Shown here: positions 15,945-24,982 of the stretch, piece after piece | Position numbering within the stretch: position 1 is the stretch's first letter | Layout: each line of letters starts with the position of its first letter | Origin: VAZQ01 sp963739175 | Lineage (GTDB): Bacteria > Pseudomonadota > Alphaproteobacteria > Rhizobiales > Xanthobacteraceae | NCBI GenBank assembly: GCA_963739175.1 | Contig: CAVTZH010000009.1 | Location: forward strand, 372,001 to 436,000 | Length of the DNA stretch: 64,000 nucleotides | Reading direction: 5' to 3' | Made by a program: the position numbers and the translations under genes | The notes under the pieces: model-generated | The model's database searches: none | The model's input: the letters and a program-made list of their open reading frames with translations, nothing else | What the model was told of the DNA's origin: nothing

Positions 15945-16913
15945 TTACTGCGGCTTGATGCCGGCGGCCTTGGCCAGGTTGCGGTTCATCTCAACCGACT
16001 GCCGGATGTAGTCCTGGAACTGCGCGGGCGTCATGTCCATCGGTTCGCCGCCCGACGCGGCGAGTTTGGCTTTCACGTCGGGGTGCTCCTTGGCCTTGCG
16101 GATTTCCTGGTAGAGCCGCTCGACAATGTCGGGCGGAGTCTTGGCCGGCAGGAAAAAGCCGAGCCAGAATTCGTAGTCGGAATTAGGATAGCCGGCCTCG
16201 ACCGTGGTCGGCACCTCCGGCAGCGCCGTCGAGCGCCGCGCGCTGCTCACGGCCAGCGCCGCGAGCTGACCGCCCTTGATCAGCGGCTGTGCGACCAGCA
16301 CCGGGCTGAAGAAGAAATCGACACGGCCGGCGACCACCTCGGTCTGCGCTTCCGGCGCGCCGCGGAAGGGGATCTGCTGCGCCTCGAAGCCGGCGGAGAG
16401 CCGCAGCCGCTCGGCGGTCATGTGCGCGGCGGCGCCGGCGCCGACGGTGGCGTAGTTGATCGAGCCCGGTTTCGATTTCGCGGCCGCCACCAATTCCTTG
16501 AGCGACTTGTGCCGCGCCGGCGAGACCACCAGCACCAGCGGCACGCTGACCGCTGGCGTCACCGCGGCGAAGTCACGCGCGGTGTCGAACGGCAAATTGC
16601 CAAAGGTCGCCGGGAAGATCGTGACCGCCGCGGAGTGAATGAGAATGGTGTAGCCGTCGGGGTCCGACTTGGCGACGAAAGCGGCGCCGATGGTGCCGCC
16701 GGCGCCGGTCCGGTTCTCGACGATGAAGGTCTGGCCGAGCTGCGCCGACAGCCGTTCGGCGATCACGCGCGCGGTGATGTCGAGCGCGCTGCCGGCCGTC
16801 ACCGGTACGATCACGCGGACCGGCTGCTTGCCGGGCCAATTCTGCGCCGAAGCCGTCGGCGCGGCGGCGTGCAGGCCGGCGACGAGCGCCAGCGCGGCGA
16901 ACAGGCGTCCCAT
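15945..16913 (-). CDS. Bug/TctC-type periplasmic receptor 2 (322 aa)
   Basis: ATG at 16911-16913 follows GGGAGGGGGACACC. A signal peptide (MGRLFAALALVAGLHAAAPT, cut after ASA) precedes the canonical Bug core: QNWPGKQPVRVIVPVTAGSA, LGQTFIVENRTGAGGTIGA, YTILIHSAA, and ALPEVPTTVEAGYPNSDYEF near the end. Binds a small carboxylate or aromatic acid in the periplasm. No TctAB partner is present. It lies upstream of RidA on the same strand with 13 bases between them, so the two are probably co-transcribed. Confidence 0.9.
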   Translation of the reverse strand: MGRLFAALALVAGLHAAAPTASAQNWPGKQPVRVIVPVTAGSALDITARVIAERLSAQLGQTFIVENRTGAGGTIGAAFVAKSDPDGYTILIHSAAVTIFPATFGNLPFDTARDFAAVTPAVSVPLVLVVSPARHKSLKELVAAAKSKPGSINYATVGAGAAAHMTAERLRLSAGFEAQQIPFRGAPEAQTEVVAGRVDFFFSPVLVAQPLIKGGQLAALAVSSARRSTALPEVPTTVEAGYPNSDYEFWLGFFLPAKTPPDIVERLYQEIRKAKEHPDVKAKLAASGGEPMDMTPAQFQDYIRQSVEMNRNLAKAAGIKPQ

Positions 16914-16997
16914 GGTGTCCCCCTCCCGTGAAGGCTTATCGTTGGATGCGACCATAGCATCCGCCGCGACACCAGAGGTACTGGGACGCCAGAGGTA

Positions 16998-18230
16998 CTA
17001 ACGCCAGACGCGATGCAACCACAGCCACTGTTCGGGATATTCGCGGATCCAGCGTTCGAGCAGGGATGCACATAGCTGCGTGGTCGCCTGCACGTCGACG
17101 CGTCCGCGCTCGTCGCGCGCCGGCTCGATCGGTCCCACGATCTCGTAGTCGAAGCGCCCGTCGTCGCGGCGGATGACGCGGCTGCCATAGACCGGACAGT
17201 CGTAGATGCGTACCAGCCGTGCAAACAGCGGGTTGAATTTGGTGGGACGCCCGAAGAACGTGACCTCGATCCCGGAGACGGAGTGCTGGTCGATCAGCAT
17301 ACCGAGCGCGTCGCCCTCGTTGAACTTCTTTCGTATCTCCGAGATCATCGATGGACCGACGGTCAGCGGCGTGGTTCCGGAGGCCGTGCGAACGCGGACG
17401 AGCTCGGTGGTGAGGGGTTGATTGCTGAGCCGGCGGTAGGGGATCAGCCGTTTGACGTCGCTCTGCGGCGCTGCACTCGCGCACAGTTCCCAATTTGCGC
17501 TGTGAAGCGAAAAATGCAGCGTGCGCCGCTTCGCCGCCTTGATGCCGGCGAGGACTTGCTGGCTGGCCGCGCCCACCACCACGCGGGGCGAATCTTGTTG
17601 CGCGGGACGCCAATAGGTTTCGAGCTGTGAATATTCGACGCCGGTGCGGCCGAGATTGTCCCACATTCCGAGCGCGATCCGCTCGCACTCCTGGGGCGAC
17701 TTGTCAGGGAAGGCGAGGGCGATCTGCTCGAGCGCGCGCCGATGGCCACGCAACAGCGGACCCACGCGCCGCATGATCCATGCCGCGAAACCGGTCCAGC
17801 GGTCCGGGCCGGTGAGGCGCAAAATCCGCAGCAGGAGGACCACGCCTTTTCCGCCGAGGCCGCCCGCACGGTTGATCAGCCGCCTTCGGCCGTGGATGTG
17901 TTCGCGGTCGGGATTGGCCTTCTCGATGGCGCTCATCAGGCGGCCGATGAAGCGCTGATATTCCGCGCGCATGTCCTTCATGCGCCAGCGATCGCGGAAG
18001 CCCGACGTCAGCACCACCGGTTGGCCCTGCGGCGTGCGCAAGATATGCCGCGAGTAGGGCGTGCGATGGCCGAGGAAGTTCATGGTGAAGGATTCGATGA
18101 AGCTGAAATCGGCGTACGGCACCGACCATTCGCGTCCGCCGTCGCCAATCACGAGCGCCGTCTCGCCGAGACGATAGGTCCGTTTGCGCGCGAGCGGATG
18201 TGCACGACAACGATACGAGGATTCGAGCAT
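16998..18230 (-). CDS. Lipid A-type lauroyl acyltransferase with N-terminal PH-like domain, copy 1
   Basis: 410 residues. The C-terminal part (about 135-405) is an LPLAT/HtrB acyltransferase: a membrane-associated helix, NLGRTGVEYSQLETYW, the catalytic HSANWE (residues 243-248, His-x4-Glu) and MLIDQHSVSGIEVTFFGRPT with the second conserved block. These enzymes add a secondary acyl chain to lipid A or a related lipid at the inner membrane. The first 115 residues (YRCRAHPLARKRTYRLGETA, SRHILRTPQGQPVVLTSGFR) are not part of HtrB and look like a small beta-rich PH-like domain. The neighbouring gene is a full-length paralogue in tandem. The exact lipid substrate is not known. Confidence 0.82.
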   Translation of the reverse strand: MLESSYRCRAHPLARKRTYRLGETALVIGDGGREWSVPYADFSFIESFTMNFLGHRTPYSRHILRTPQGQPVVLTSGFRDRWRMKDMRAEYQRFIGRLMSAIEKANPDREHIHGRRRLINRAGGLGGKGVVLLLRILRLTGPDRWTGFAAWIMRRVGPLLRGHRRALEQIALAFPDKSPQECERIALGMWDNLGRTGVEYSQLETYWRPAQQDSPRVVVGAASQQVLAGIKAAKRRTLHFSLHSANWELCASAAPQSDVKRLIPYRRLSNQPLTTELVRVRTASGTTPLTVGPSMISEIRKKFNEGDALGMLIDQHSVSGIEVTFFGRPTKFNPLFARLVRIYDCPVYGSRVIRRDDGRFDYEIVGPIEPARDERGRVDVQATTQLCASLLERWIREYPEQWLWLHRVWR

Positions 18231-18350
18231 GCAGCGCTTTAGACCATCGTCCGATCACGGTCCAGCTTCGCGCGCATTTGATTATAATCCCTGAAAACTG
18301 TGCGCTGCCTGCGTGGTAGCCGGCGGCCGTTGCCATGTGTTGGTGTCTGC

Positions 18351-19583
18351 TCAGCGCCAGACGCGATGCAACCACATCCACTGTTCGGGATATTCGCGGA
18401 TCCAGCGCTCGAACAGCGATATGAACTGCTGCGTGGTGGCGTGCACGTCGACGCGGCCGCGCTCGTCGCGCGCCGGCTCGAGCGGCCCGACGATCTCATA
18501 ACCGAAGCGCCCGTCGTCGCGGCGGATGATCCGGCTGCCGTAGACCGGGCAGTCATAGATGCGGACCAGGCGCGCGAAGAACGGATTGAACTTGGTCGGC
18601 CGCCCGAAGAACGTGACCTCGATCCCCGACATGTAATGCTGGTCGATCAGCATGCCCATCGCATCGCCTTCGCCGAACTCCTTCCTGATCTCCGACAGGA
18701 TCGACGGCGCGACGGCCAGCGGCGTGATTCCAGCCGCTCTGCGCCTGCGCACCAGCTCCGCGGTGAGCATTTCGTTCTTGAGCCGGCGGTAGGGGATCAG
18801 CGACTTGAGGCCGTATTGTGGGCCGGCGATCGCGCACAATTCCCAATTGGCGATGTGAAGCGAGAAGTGCACCGAGCGCCGGTTCGAGGCCTTGATGTCG
18901 GTCCAGATCTTCGTGCTGGCGTCGGTCCTGATGACGCGGCTGCGCTCCGGATGGGCCGGGTCGTGGCGCCAAAATTTGTCGAGCTGCGTGTACTCGACCG
19001 CGGTGCGGGCGAGATTGTCCCACATTCCGATCGCGATCCGCTCGCGTTCCTCCGGCGACTTTTCGGGAAAGGCGATGGCGATCTGCTCGAGCGCGCGGCT
19101 ATGGCCGCGCAGCCGCGGACCGATGCGACGCATGAGCCAGGCGGCGACGTTCGCCCAACGATCCGGGTTGGTGTGGCGGATGATCCATACCAGTAGCAGC
19201 ACCACCTTTGCGCCAAGGTCGCCGGCGCGGTTGAACAGCGGCCGCCCATGGATGTATTGGCGGTCGGGATTGGCGTCGGTGATGGCTTTCAGCAGTCGGT
19301 TGATGAATGTGTCGTACTCGGACCGCTTGTCTACAATGCGCCAGGGATCGCGAAAGGCCGCTCCCAGCGCGACCGGGCCGTGCGGCGTGCGCAAGATGTG
19401 CTGCAAATACGACGTGGCGCTGCCCAGGAAGCGGACGTCGTCCGCCTCGATGAAGGTGACATCGCCGTAGGGCACCGACCACTCGCGCGCGCCGTCGCTG
19501 ATCGCGAGCGCCGTCGCGCCGAGACGAAAGGTCCGGACCCGTGCAAAGGGATGCGCACGATAGCGATAGGACAATTCGGACAT
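18351..19583 (-). CDS. Lipid A-type lauroyl acyltransferase with N-terminal PH-like domain, copy 2
   Basis: A 410-residue paralogue of the 16998 gene in the same orientation, 120 bases upstream. It keeps the extra N-terminal domain (YRYRAHPFARVRTFRLGATA), the catalytic His-x4-Glu motif (HIANWE) and the block MLIDQHYMSGIEVTFFGRPT, so both copies should be active. The C-terminal 45 residues are almost identical in the two (YGYEIVGPLEPARDERGRVD type), which suggests a fairly recent duplication or gene conversion. Two tandem enzymes may add different secondary acyl chains, for example to the hopanoid- or very-long-chain-decorated lipid A of this group; that is inference. Confidence 0.82.
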   Translation of the reverse strand: MSELSYRYRAHPFARVRTFRLGATALAISDGAREWSVPYGDVTFIEADDVRFLGSATSYLQHILRTPHGPVALGAAFRDPWRIVDKRSEYDTFINRLLKAITDANPDRQYIHGRPLFNRAGDLGAKVVLLLVWIIRHTNPDRWANVAAWLMRRIGPRLRGHSRALEQIAIAFPEKSPEERERIAIGMWDNLARTAVEYTQLDKFWRHDPAHPERSRVIRTDASTKIWTDIKASNRRSVHFSLHIANWELCAIAGPQYGLKSLIPYRRLKNEMLTAELVRRRRAAGITPLAVAPSILSEIRKEFGEGDAMGMLIDQHYMSGIEVTFFGRPTKFNPFFARLVRIYDCPVYGSRIIRRDDGRFGYEIVGPLEPARDERGRVDVHATTQQFISLFERWIREYPEQWMWLHRVWR

Positions 19584-19629
19584 GAGATTAGTCTAGCGCG
19601 GACGTCCGCGGTCCGCCCCGCCCCGTCCG

Positions 19630-20223
19630 TTACTTCGGTGCCCGCTTCGCCAAGATGCGCTGGAGCGTGCGGCGATGCATGTTGAGCCGGCGCGCGGTCT
19701 CCGAGACGTTGCGGTTGCACAGCTCGTAGATGCGCTGGATGTGCTCCCAGCGGACGCGATCGGCCGACATCGGATTTTCCGGCGGCTCGGCCGACTTTCC
19801 TTCGAGTGCCAAGAGCGCGTTCACCACGTCGTCGGCGTCGACCGGCTTGGCGAGATAGTCGAGCGCGCCGAGCTTCACGGCGGTCACCGCGGTCGCGATG
19901 TTGCCGTAGCCGGTGAGGATGATGGCGCGGGCGTCAGGACGGCGGCGCTTGAGCGCCGAGATCACATCGAGGCCGTTGCCGTCGCCGAGCCGCATGTCGA
20001 CCACCGCGAACGCGGGCGAGGAGGTCTCGAGCTGGATCAGGCCTTCCGCCACCAACTCGGCGGTGGTCACGGTGAAGCCGCGGCCTTCCATGGCGCGCGC
20101 CAGGCGTTGCAGGAACGACTTGTCGTCCTCGACGATGAGGAGCGTACGGTCGCCCGCGGTCGTTGTATTCCGGTTCTCAGCCATCGTCTTTTCGGCCGTC
20201 TTCTCGGCGAGGGTCATTGCCAT
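19630..20223 (-). CDS. regA: Redox response regulator RegA/ActR
   Basis: ATG at 20223 follows GGAGGCAGACGCC. Receiver domain: TLLIVEDDKSFLQRLARAME, phospho-acceptor Asp76 in AVVDMRLGDGNGLD, switch residues TGYGN and LAKPVDADD. A Pro-rich linker follows, then a Fis-type helix-turn-helix (NVSETARRLNMHRRTLQRIL, residues 172-191), identical in style to RegA/PrrA/ActR/RegR. These control redox-sensitive genes such as carbon and nitrogen fixation and respiration. The kinase gene regB lies 213 bases upstream on the same strand. A conserved HMHRRTLQRILAKRAPK-type C terminus makes the assignment secure. Confidence 0.94.
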   Translation of the reverse strand: MAMTLAEKTAEKTMAENRNTTTAGDRTLLIVEDDKSFLQRLARAMEGRGFTVTTAELVAEGLIQLETSSPAFAVVDMRLGDGNGLDVISALKRRRPDARAIILTGYGNIATAVTAVKLGALDYLAKPVDADDVVNALLALEGKSAEPPENPMSADRVRWEHIQRIYELCNRNVSETARRLNMHRRTLQRILAKRAPK

Positions 20224-20436
20224 GGCGTCTGCCTCCAGCGCCGCGCCGCTGGATACAAAATCTGGGAAAGACCCAAAGATTTGCTAGACCAGAGGCAACG
20301 GCTGCAGCCGTTCTACGCAACATCAATTCTATATATTCATGGAGCGGCGCGCCTGACAACCGCGCGGCAGGGTAAATTCTTGTCCATTTACTTTGCCGGC
20401 CCCGTTCCAACGGGCTTTGGTGCGGCGCAATGCTGA

Positions 20437-21759
20437 TCAATACGCAAACGCGGGCTGTTGTTCGAAGTCGCCGCGGCCCCAGCGCACCCGTACCACGGCA
20501 CCGCGCTGCGGGGCGGCGCGGTTCTCGAACTCCAGCGTGGCGCCGGCGCGTTCGAGCAGCGTCTTGGCGATGAAGAAGCCCAGCCCCAAGCCGCCGCCGG
20601 CCTCGCTGTCGACGTTCATCTTGCGCTGCCGCCGGCTGGTGACATAGGGATCGCCGATGCGGTCCATGATCTCGGGCGCGAAGCCCGGTCCGTCGTCGGT
20701 GATGGTTACCGAGACGTCGTCGCTGCGTCCAGTCGGCGGCGACCTCCACGTGCCGTGCGCGAAGTCGACCGCGTTCTCAACCAGGTTGCCGAGGCCATAG
20801 AGGATCGCCGGGTTGCGCCCGCCGACCGGCTCGGTGGCGTCATGCGGGGTGAGCGCGACATTGATGGCGACGCCGAAGTGGCGATGCGGCGCCACCACCT
20901 CTTCGAGCAGGGCCGACAGCGGCATGCGGTCGAACGGCTCGCAATCGGCGGACAGCTCCGTGAGCTTGCCGAGGATCTGCCGGCAGCGCTGCGCCTGCTC
21001 GCGCAAGAGCTTGATGTCCTCGGTCAGCGGCGAGCCCTTCTCGATCGCGCGTTCGAGCTCGGTGGCGACGACGGTGATGGTCGCAAGCGGCGTGCCGAGC
21101 TCATGCGCGGCCGCGGCGGCGAGGCCGTCGAGCTGCGAGAGATGTTGCTCGCGCGCGAGCACGAGCTCGGTCGCCGCCAGCGCGTCGGTGAGCTGGCGCG
21201 CCTCCTCGGTGAGCTGCCAGGCATGCACGCCGATGAAGCCGAGCGAGAGCAGCGTCGCCAGCCAGACGCCGGCGATGTAGACCGCCGGCAGCTGCATCGG
21301 CCGCTCGTCGGCGTCCCACGGCAGCGGGTAGTAGTAGAACGCGAGCACGCTCGAGCAGAGCGCCGCGAACACCGCGAGGATGACGATCATGCGCGGCGGC
21401 AGCGAGGTCGCCGAAAGCAGCACCGGCCCGAGCAGCAGGAACGAGAACGGATTCTGCAGCCCGCCGGTGAGGAACAGCAGCACGCCGATCTCGGCGATGT
21501 CGAACGCGAACAGCCAGGCGGCGCGATCGGGCGGCAGTCGCTGGGTGACCGAGAAGCGCACCCGCAGCGCCACATTGAGCCAGGCGGCGAGCGCGATCAC
21601 CGCCAGGCAGGCATAGAGCGGCAGCGTGAAATCGAGCGCGAAATGCACCACCAGCACGGCGATGGTCTGGCCGATGACCGAGATCCAGCGCAGCCGCACC
21701 AGCGTATCGACGCGCACGTGGCGGCCGGTCTCCAGCGCCTGTCTGAGATCCTCGGGCAT
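20437..21759 (-). CDS. regB: Redox sensor histidine kinase RegB/ActS
   Basis: 440 residues with six membrane helices in the first 180, including the ubiquinone-sensing motif GGLQNPF (residues 99-105) that defines RegB/PrrB/ActS. The H-box AAAAHELGTPLATI carries the phospho-His at 219, and the redox-active Cys is in QAQRCRQIL (residue 259). The ATP-binding domain has NLVENAVDFA, DDGPGFAPEI and GGGLGLGFFIAKTLLERAGA. It phosphorylates RegA under reducing conditions. The two genes are in the order regB-regA on the minus strand without senC between them. Start chosen at the first ATG, giving the family's usual N terminus. Confidence 0.95.
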   Translation of the reverse strand: MPEDLRQALETGRHVRVDTLVRLRWISVIGQTIAVLVVHFALDFTLPLYACLAVIALAAWLNVALRVRFSVTQRLPPDRAAWLFAFDIAEIGVLLFLTGGLQNPFSFLLLGPVLLSATSLPPRMIVILAVFAALCSSVLAFYYYPLPWDADERPMQLPAVYIAGVWLATLLSLGFIGVHAWQLTEEARQLTDALAATELVLAREQHLSQLDGLAAAAAHELGTPLATITVVATELERAIEKGSPLTEDIKLLREQAQRCRQILGKLTELSADCEPFDRMPLSALLEEVVAPHRHFGVAINVALTPHDATEPVGGRNPAILYGLGNLVENAVDFAHGTWRSPPTGRSDDVSVTITDDGPGFAPEIMDRIGDPYVTSRRQRKMNVDSEAGGGLGLGFFIAKTLLERAGATLEFENRAAPQRGAVVRVRWGRGDFEQQPAFAY

Positions 21760-21873
21760 GCGGCGAATGTAGCGGTTCGTGCGGGCGCCTAGAAGCGCGG
21801 TCGATGGCCGCGCGGGGAAATGAGGGGGGCATCGCTCGCTACGCTTAACGAGGCTCGTCCTGAACGCGCGGGG

Positions 21874-22866
21874 CTACTCCGCCTTGATGCCGGCTTCTCT
21901 GAGGATCGGCCACCAGCGCTCGATCTCGGCCTTTTGAAAGGCGGCGAGCGCCTGCGGCGTCTGCTGCTGACGTGGGACGATTTCATAGCCGAGCTTGGCG
22001 AGCCGGGCGCGCACAGTCGGGTCCGCCAATGCGTCAAGCACAGCGGCGTTGACCTTGTCGGTCACATATTGCGGCGTGCCTCCAGGAGCCCACATCGCGA
22101 ACCAGGGCGCAGCATAGAACCCCGGCAATCCTGCCTCGTCTGCGGTGGGGATTTCGGGCGCTATCGCAAGGCGGTTTTTGGCTGTTACCGCATAGGCTTT
22201 GATGCTGCCAGCGCGCACGTGCTCCAGCGCAATGGTGGCGAAAATCATCAGGTCGATGTGCCCGGCAATCAAATCCTGCATCGCCTGTGCGACACTACGG
22301 TAGTTCGCGAACTGGAAGCGGGTGCCGGTCTGCTTCTGGAACAGCATGCCCGCAACGTGGGCCGGGCTGCCCGGGCCGGTTTGTCCGAGCGACGCTTTCC
22401 CGGGATTTGCCTTCAGCCAAGCGATTAATTCACCGAGATCATTGGCCGGCATGGCCTTCTTGGCGAGGATCAGCTGTGGGTTATCGGCAATCAATGCGAC
22501 AGGTGCGAAATCGCCGACCACGTCATAGGGCAGGGCGTAGATCGCTCCGTTCACCACGTGCGTGGCGGATGATGCGCTGAGCGCCAGCGTGTAGCCATCG
22601 GGCTTGGCGCGGGCGAGCCTGCCGATACCGATCGTACCATTGGCGCCGGCCACGTTGTCGATGACGACCGGCTGACCGAGTGACGGTCGCAGGCCTTCGA
22701 CGATGATGCGTGCCACCACGTCTGATGGGGCGCCCGGGGCGCTGGGCGTTATCAACGTGATCGGCCGCGAGGGATAGCCTTGCGCGCCTGCGATCCGCGC
22801 GAACGATGGGAAGGCAGCAGCGCCAGCAGCAAGCCGCAGCAAGTGGCGGCGCGTAGGTCTGATCAT
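21874..22866 (-). CDS. Bug/TctC-type periplasmic receptor 3 with Tat-like signal (330 aa)
   Basis: ATG at 22864-22866 follows TTGGAGGGAGAC. The N terminus MIRPTRRHLLRLAAGAAAFP contains RRHLLRL, a twin-arginine-like motif, with cleavage near AGAQ; export by Tat is possible. The core is typical: GYPSRPITLITPSAPGAPSD, LGQPVVIDNVAGANGTIGIG, YTLALSAS, LGQTGPGSPAHVAGMLF. Ligand unknown. Next upstream on the same strand is an MBL-fold hydrolase, and a LysR gene is divergent from that, so the three probably form one regulated catabolic unit. Confidence 0.9.
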   Translation of the reverse strand: MIRPTRRHLLRLAAGAAAFPSFARIAGAQGYPSRPITLITPSAPGAPSDVVARIIVEGLRPSLGQPVVIDNVAGANGTIGIGRLARAKPDGYTLALSASSATHVVNGAIYALPYDVVGDFAPVALIADNPQLILAKKAMPANDLGELIAWLKANPGKASLGQTGPGSPAHVAGMLFQKQTGTRFQFANYRSVAQAMQDLIAGHIDLMIFATIALEHVRAGSIKAYAVTAKNRLAIAPEIPTADEAGLPGFYAAPWFAMWAPGGTPQYVTDKVNAAVLDALADPTVRARLAKLGYEIVPRQQQTPQALAAFQKAEIERWWPILREAGIKAE

Positions 22867-22899
22867 GTCTCCCTCCAAACAAGCGCGGATGCAATTCAG

Positions 22900-23958
22900 C
22901 TAGAATTTCGGGAACAGTTGGCTATCGGCCAGCCAGCGCGACATCGTTGCAGTCTTCTTGGTGAGCGGGGCGGTATGAAAGCCGTCGTGGCGCGCCTTGT
23001 TCGGCCACACATGCGTCGCAGTCACCGCCAGGCGGACACGAACGTCTTCCGGCGTGACGTTGAACACCATCAGGTCCTGCGCCAGCGCGAGCGGACCGTC
23101 GTAATGCTTGCGGATTTGGCTCTCGATCTCCGCGCTCGTATCGAAGTCATTGAAGAAGTGGTAGACGACAGCGAAGCGCGGCTTGACCATCGCGAGGATC
23201 TGCCCCACTTCGTCGGGCGCGGTGTGGATCATGGTGCCGATTTGGCGCGCCTGCCTCTCGCTATAACCGCTGCGCTCGACCAGTTGCGTTACACTGTTGA
23301 AGCATTCGTGGATCAAGAGATCGGCGCCCTGTGCATTGTCGACAAAGAAGCGACTCGGTGTGGTGTCGCCTGAAAACACGAAGGTGAGCCCGTTCCATTC
23401 GAGACGGTAGCTCACCGGGCCATCCTGCTGGTGAACAGCCGGAAAGCTCTTGATGACAACGCCGTTGCGTTCATAAACCACGCTCGTCTGCCGATAATCG
23501 AACTCGTGAATCTCGACCTCCGCTCCGGCGTCGGGAAGCACTCCCAAGCGCGTTTCCAAATCCCAGACGAACGATTCCATCTGCCGGCGAACGAAATGCG
23601 CCATTCCGTACTTGGGCTCGGCGCCCGATGGGCCGTAGACAAGCAGCGGCTTCACTCGGCCGCCGGTCCAACTGCCGATCCACACCTGCGCGAAGTCGCC
23701 AACGTGATCGGTATGCAAGTGGGTGGCGAAATAGGCCGTGATGTCCTGATGGGGAATCTCGAGGGCGGTGAAATTCGCCTGCGAACCAGACCCGAAATCC
23801 ATGATGAACTTGTCGCCGTTGGCAAGCTCTATCAGCCAGGAGCAATTGGCCTGCGCACGGCGAATGAACGGACGACCGGTGCCAAGCGCGATGACGCGCA
23901 TCTCGTTGGCGGTAAGCGGCTCGGTATTGGGAAAGTAGTGATCGCGCAGCCGGTTCAT
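22900..23958 (-). CDS. MBL-fold metallo-hydrolase (352 aa)
   Basis: The start at 23956-23958 gives MNRLRDHYFPNTEPLTANEM. The metallo-beta-lactamase core is present: TGRPFIRRAQANCSWLIEL, the zinc motif HLHTDHVGDF, FVFSGDTTPSRFF with the bridging Asp, LLIHECFN and the final His in VYHFFNDFD. This pattern is closest to RNase Z/arylsulfatase-like and lactone/ester hydrolases that are often seen in Bug-LysR clusters. It has no clear signal peptide. The gene is divergent from the LysR regulator (start 24040, 81 bases away) and 33 bases ahead of a Bug receptor, so it is likely to act on the compound that receptor brings in. Confidence 0.85.
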   Translation of the reverse strand: MNRLRDHYFPNTEPLTANEMRVIALGTGRPFIRRAQANCSWLIELANGDKFIMDFGSGSQANFTALEIPHQDITAYFATHLHTDHVGDFAQVWIGSWTGGRVKPLLVYGPSGAEPKYGMAHFVRRQMESFVWDLETRLGVLPDAGAEVEIHEFDYRQTSVVYERNGVVIKSFPAVHQQDGPVSYRLEWNGLTFVFSGDTTPSRFFVDNAQGADLLIHECFNSVTQLVERSGYSERQARQIGTMIHTAPDEVGQILAMVKPRFAVVYHFFNDFDTSAEIESQIRKHYDGPLALAQDLMVFNVTPEDVRVRLAVTATHVWPNKARHDGFHTAPLTKKTATMSRWLADSQLFPKF

Positions 23959-23989
23959 ATGGCCACGATAAGGTATGCGGCTATGCGCG

Positions 23990-24001
23990 AATAATGCTAT
24001 C
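23990..24001. promoter_or_regulatory. Candidate LysR-related element AATAATGCTATC
   Basis: This 12-mer lies between the divergent MBL and LysR starts. The same 12-mer occurs at 28095-28106, between the divergent Bug and LysR starts of the second, paralogous unit. Shared position and sequence suggest a regulator site or promoter element. Confidence 0.45.
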
Positions 24002-24039
24002 TTGTGATACTTCCATATCCAGACTGCAATGGGCACAAA

Positions 24040-24982
24040 ATGCAGCTTAGCGATCGCATCGGACGCCGAATGAAGCTGCACGATCTCCATGTCCTAATGG
24101 CGGTTGTGCAGGCCGGCAGCATGAGCAAGGCCGCGCAGCTTCTGAATACGACGCAACCCGCTATCTCAAGGTCGATCGCCGACCTTGAACACGCGATTGG
24201 CGTGCGACTTCTTGATCGTGGACGACATGGCGTCGAACCGACTGAGTATGGCCGCGCCTTGCTCAATGGTGGAACGGCGATGTTCGATGACCTGCGCCAG
24301 GCGGTAAGGAACATCGAGTTCGTTAGCCGATCCGAGTGTGGGCGACGTTAGGGTCGGTACGCATGATCCCATGGTGGTGGGTCTGCTTCCCGCCGTGTTC
24401 GAGCGGCTGCGCCGAAGATTTCCGGGAATCTCCATTCACGTGACGCCGGTCGTGCCGAGCGCACAACAGTATCGAGGGTTGCGTGAGCGCAACCTCGACC
24501 TGCTGCTCGGCCGCCTGGTGCCTCCGATCGAGGAGGACATTGATTCAGAAATTCTATTTCAAGACCGCGTGGTGGTGGTCGCAGGACCGGAAAGCAAATG
24601 GGGTCGCCGCCGCAAAGTCGAACTCAACCAATTGACTGACGACCCATGGGCGCTACCGCCGCCGGATTCGACCATCGGCATGCAGGTTGCCGACGCATTC
24701 CGTGCGCGCGGGGCGAAGTTCCCGCCAAGAGGCGTGGCGTGGGCGTCAGCCTCGTTGGTTTGCGCACTCCTCCCGAGAGGACCGTTCTTGGGGACGCTAC
24801 CGGCTTCGCTGCTGCGGTTCGGGGCCAATCTGCCGCAGCTCAAGGTCGTGCCGGTGAACTTGCCGGTCCCGTCGTGGCCTGTTGGCGTGATGATGCTCAA
24901 AAACCGCACGATCACGCCGGCGGTGAAGCGCTTCATCGATTGTGCGCGTGAGGTCGTGAAGTCACTGGCGAAGAAGAACTAG
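24040..24982 (+). CDS. LysR-family transcription regulator, one frame break
   Basis: From ATG 24040 the protein starts MQLSDRIGRRMKLHDLHVLM; the winged helix is LMAVVQAGSMSKAAQLLNTT and QPAISRSIADLEHAIGVRLL, standard for LysR. The frame breaks near 24335 and resumes as SVGDVRVGTHDPMVVGLLPA, giving the effector domain with FPGISIHVTPVVPSAQQYRG, LDLLLGRLVPPIEEDIDSEI and FQDRVVVVAGPESKW. Repaired length is about 313. It probably controls the divergent MBL/Bug operon in response to a carboxylate or aromatic ligand. Its closest visible relative is the damaged LysR at 28149. Its stop overlaps by four bases the converging phhA stop. Confidence 0.82.
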
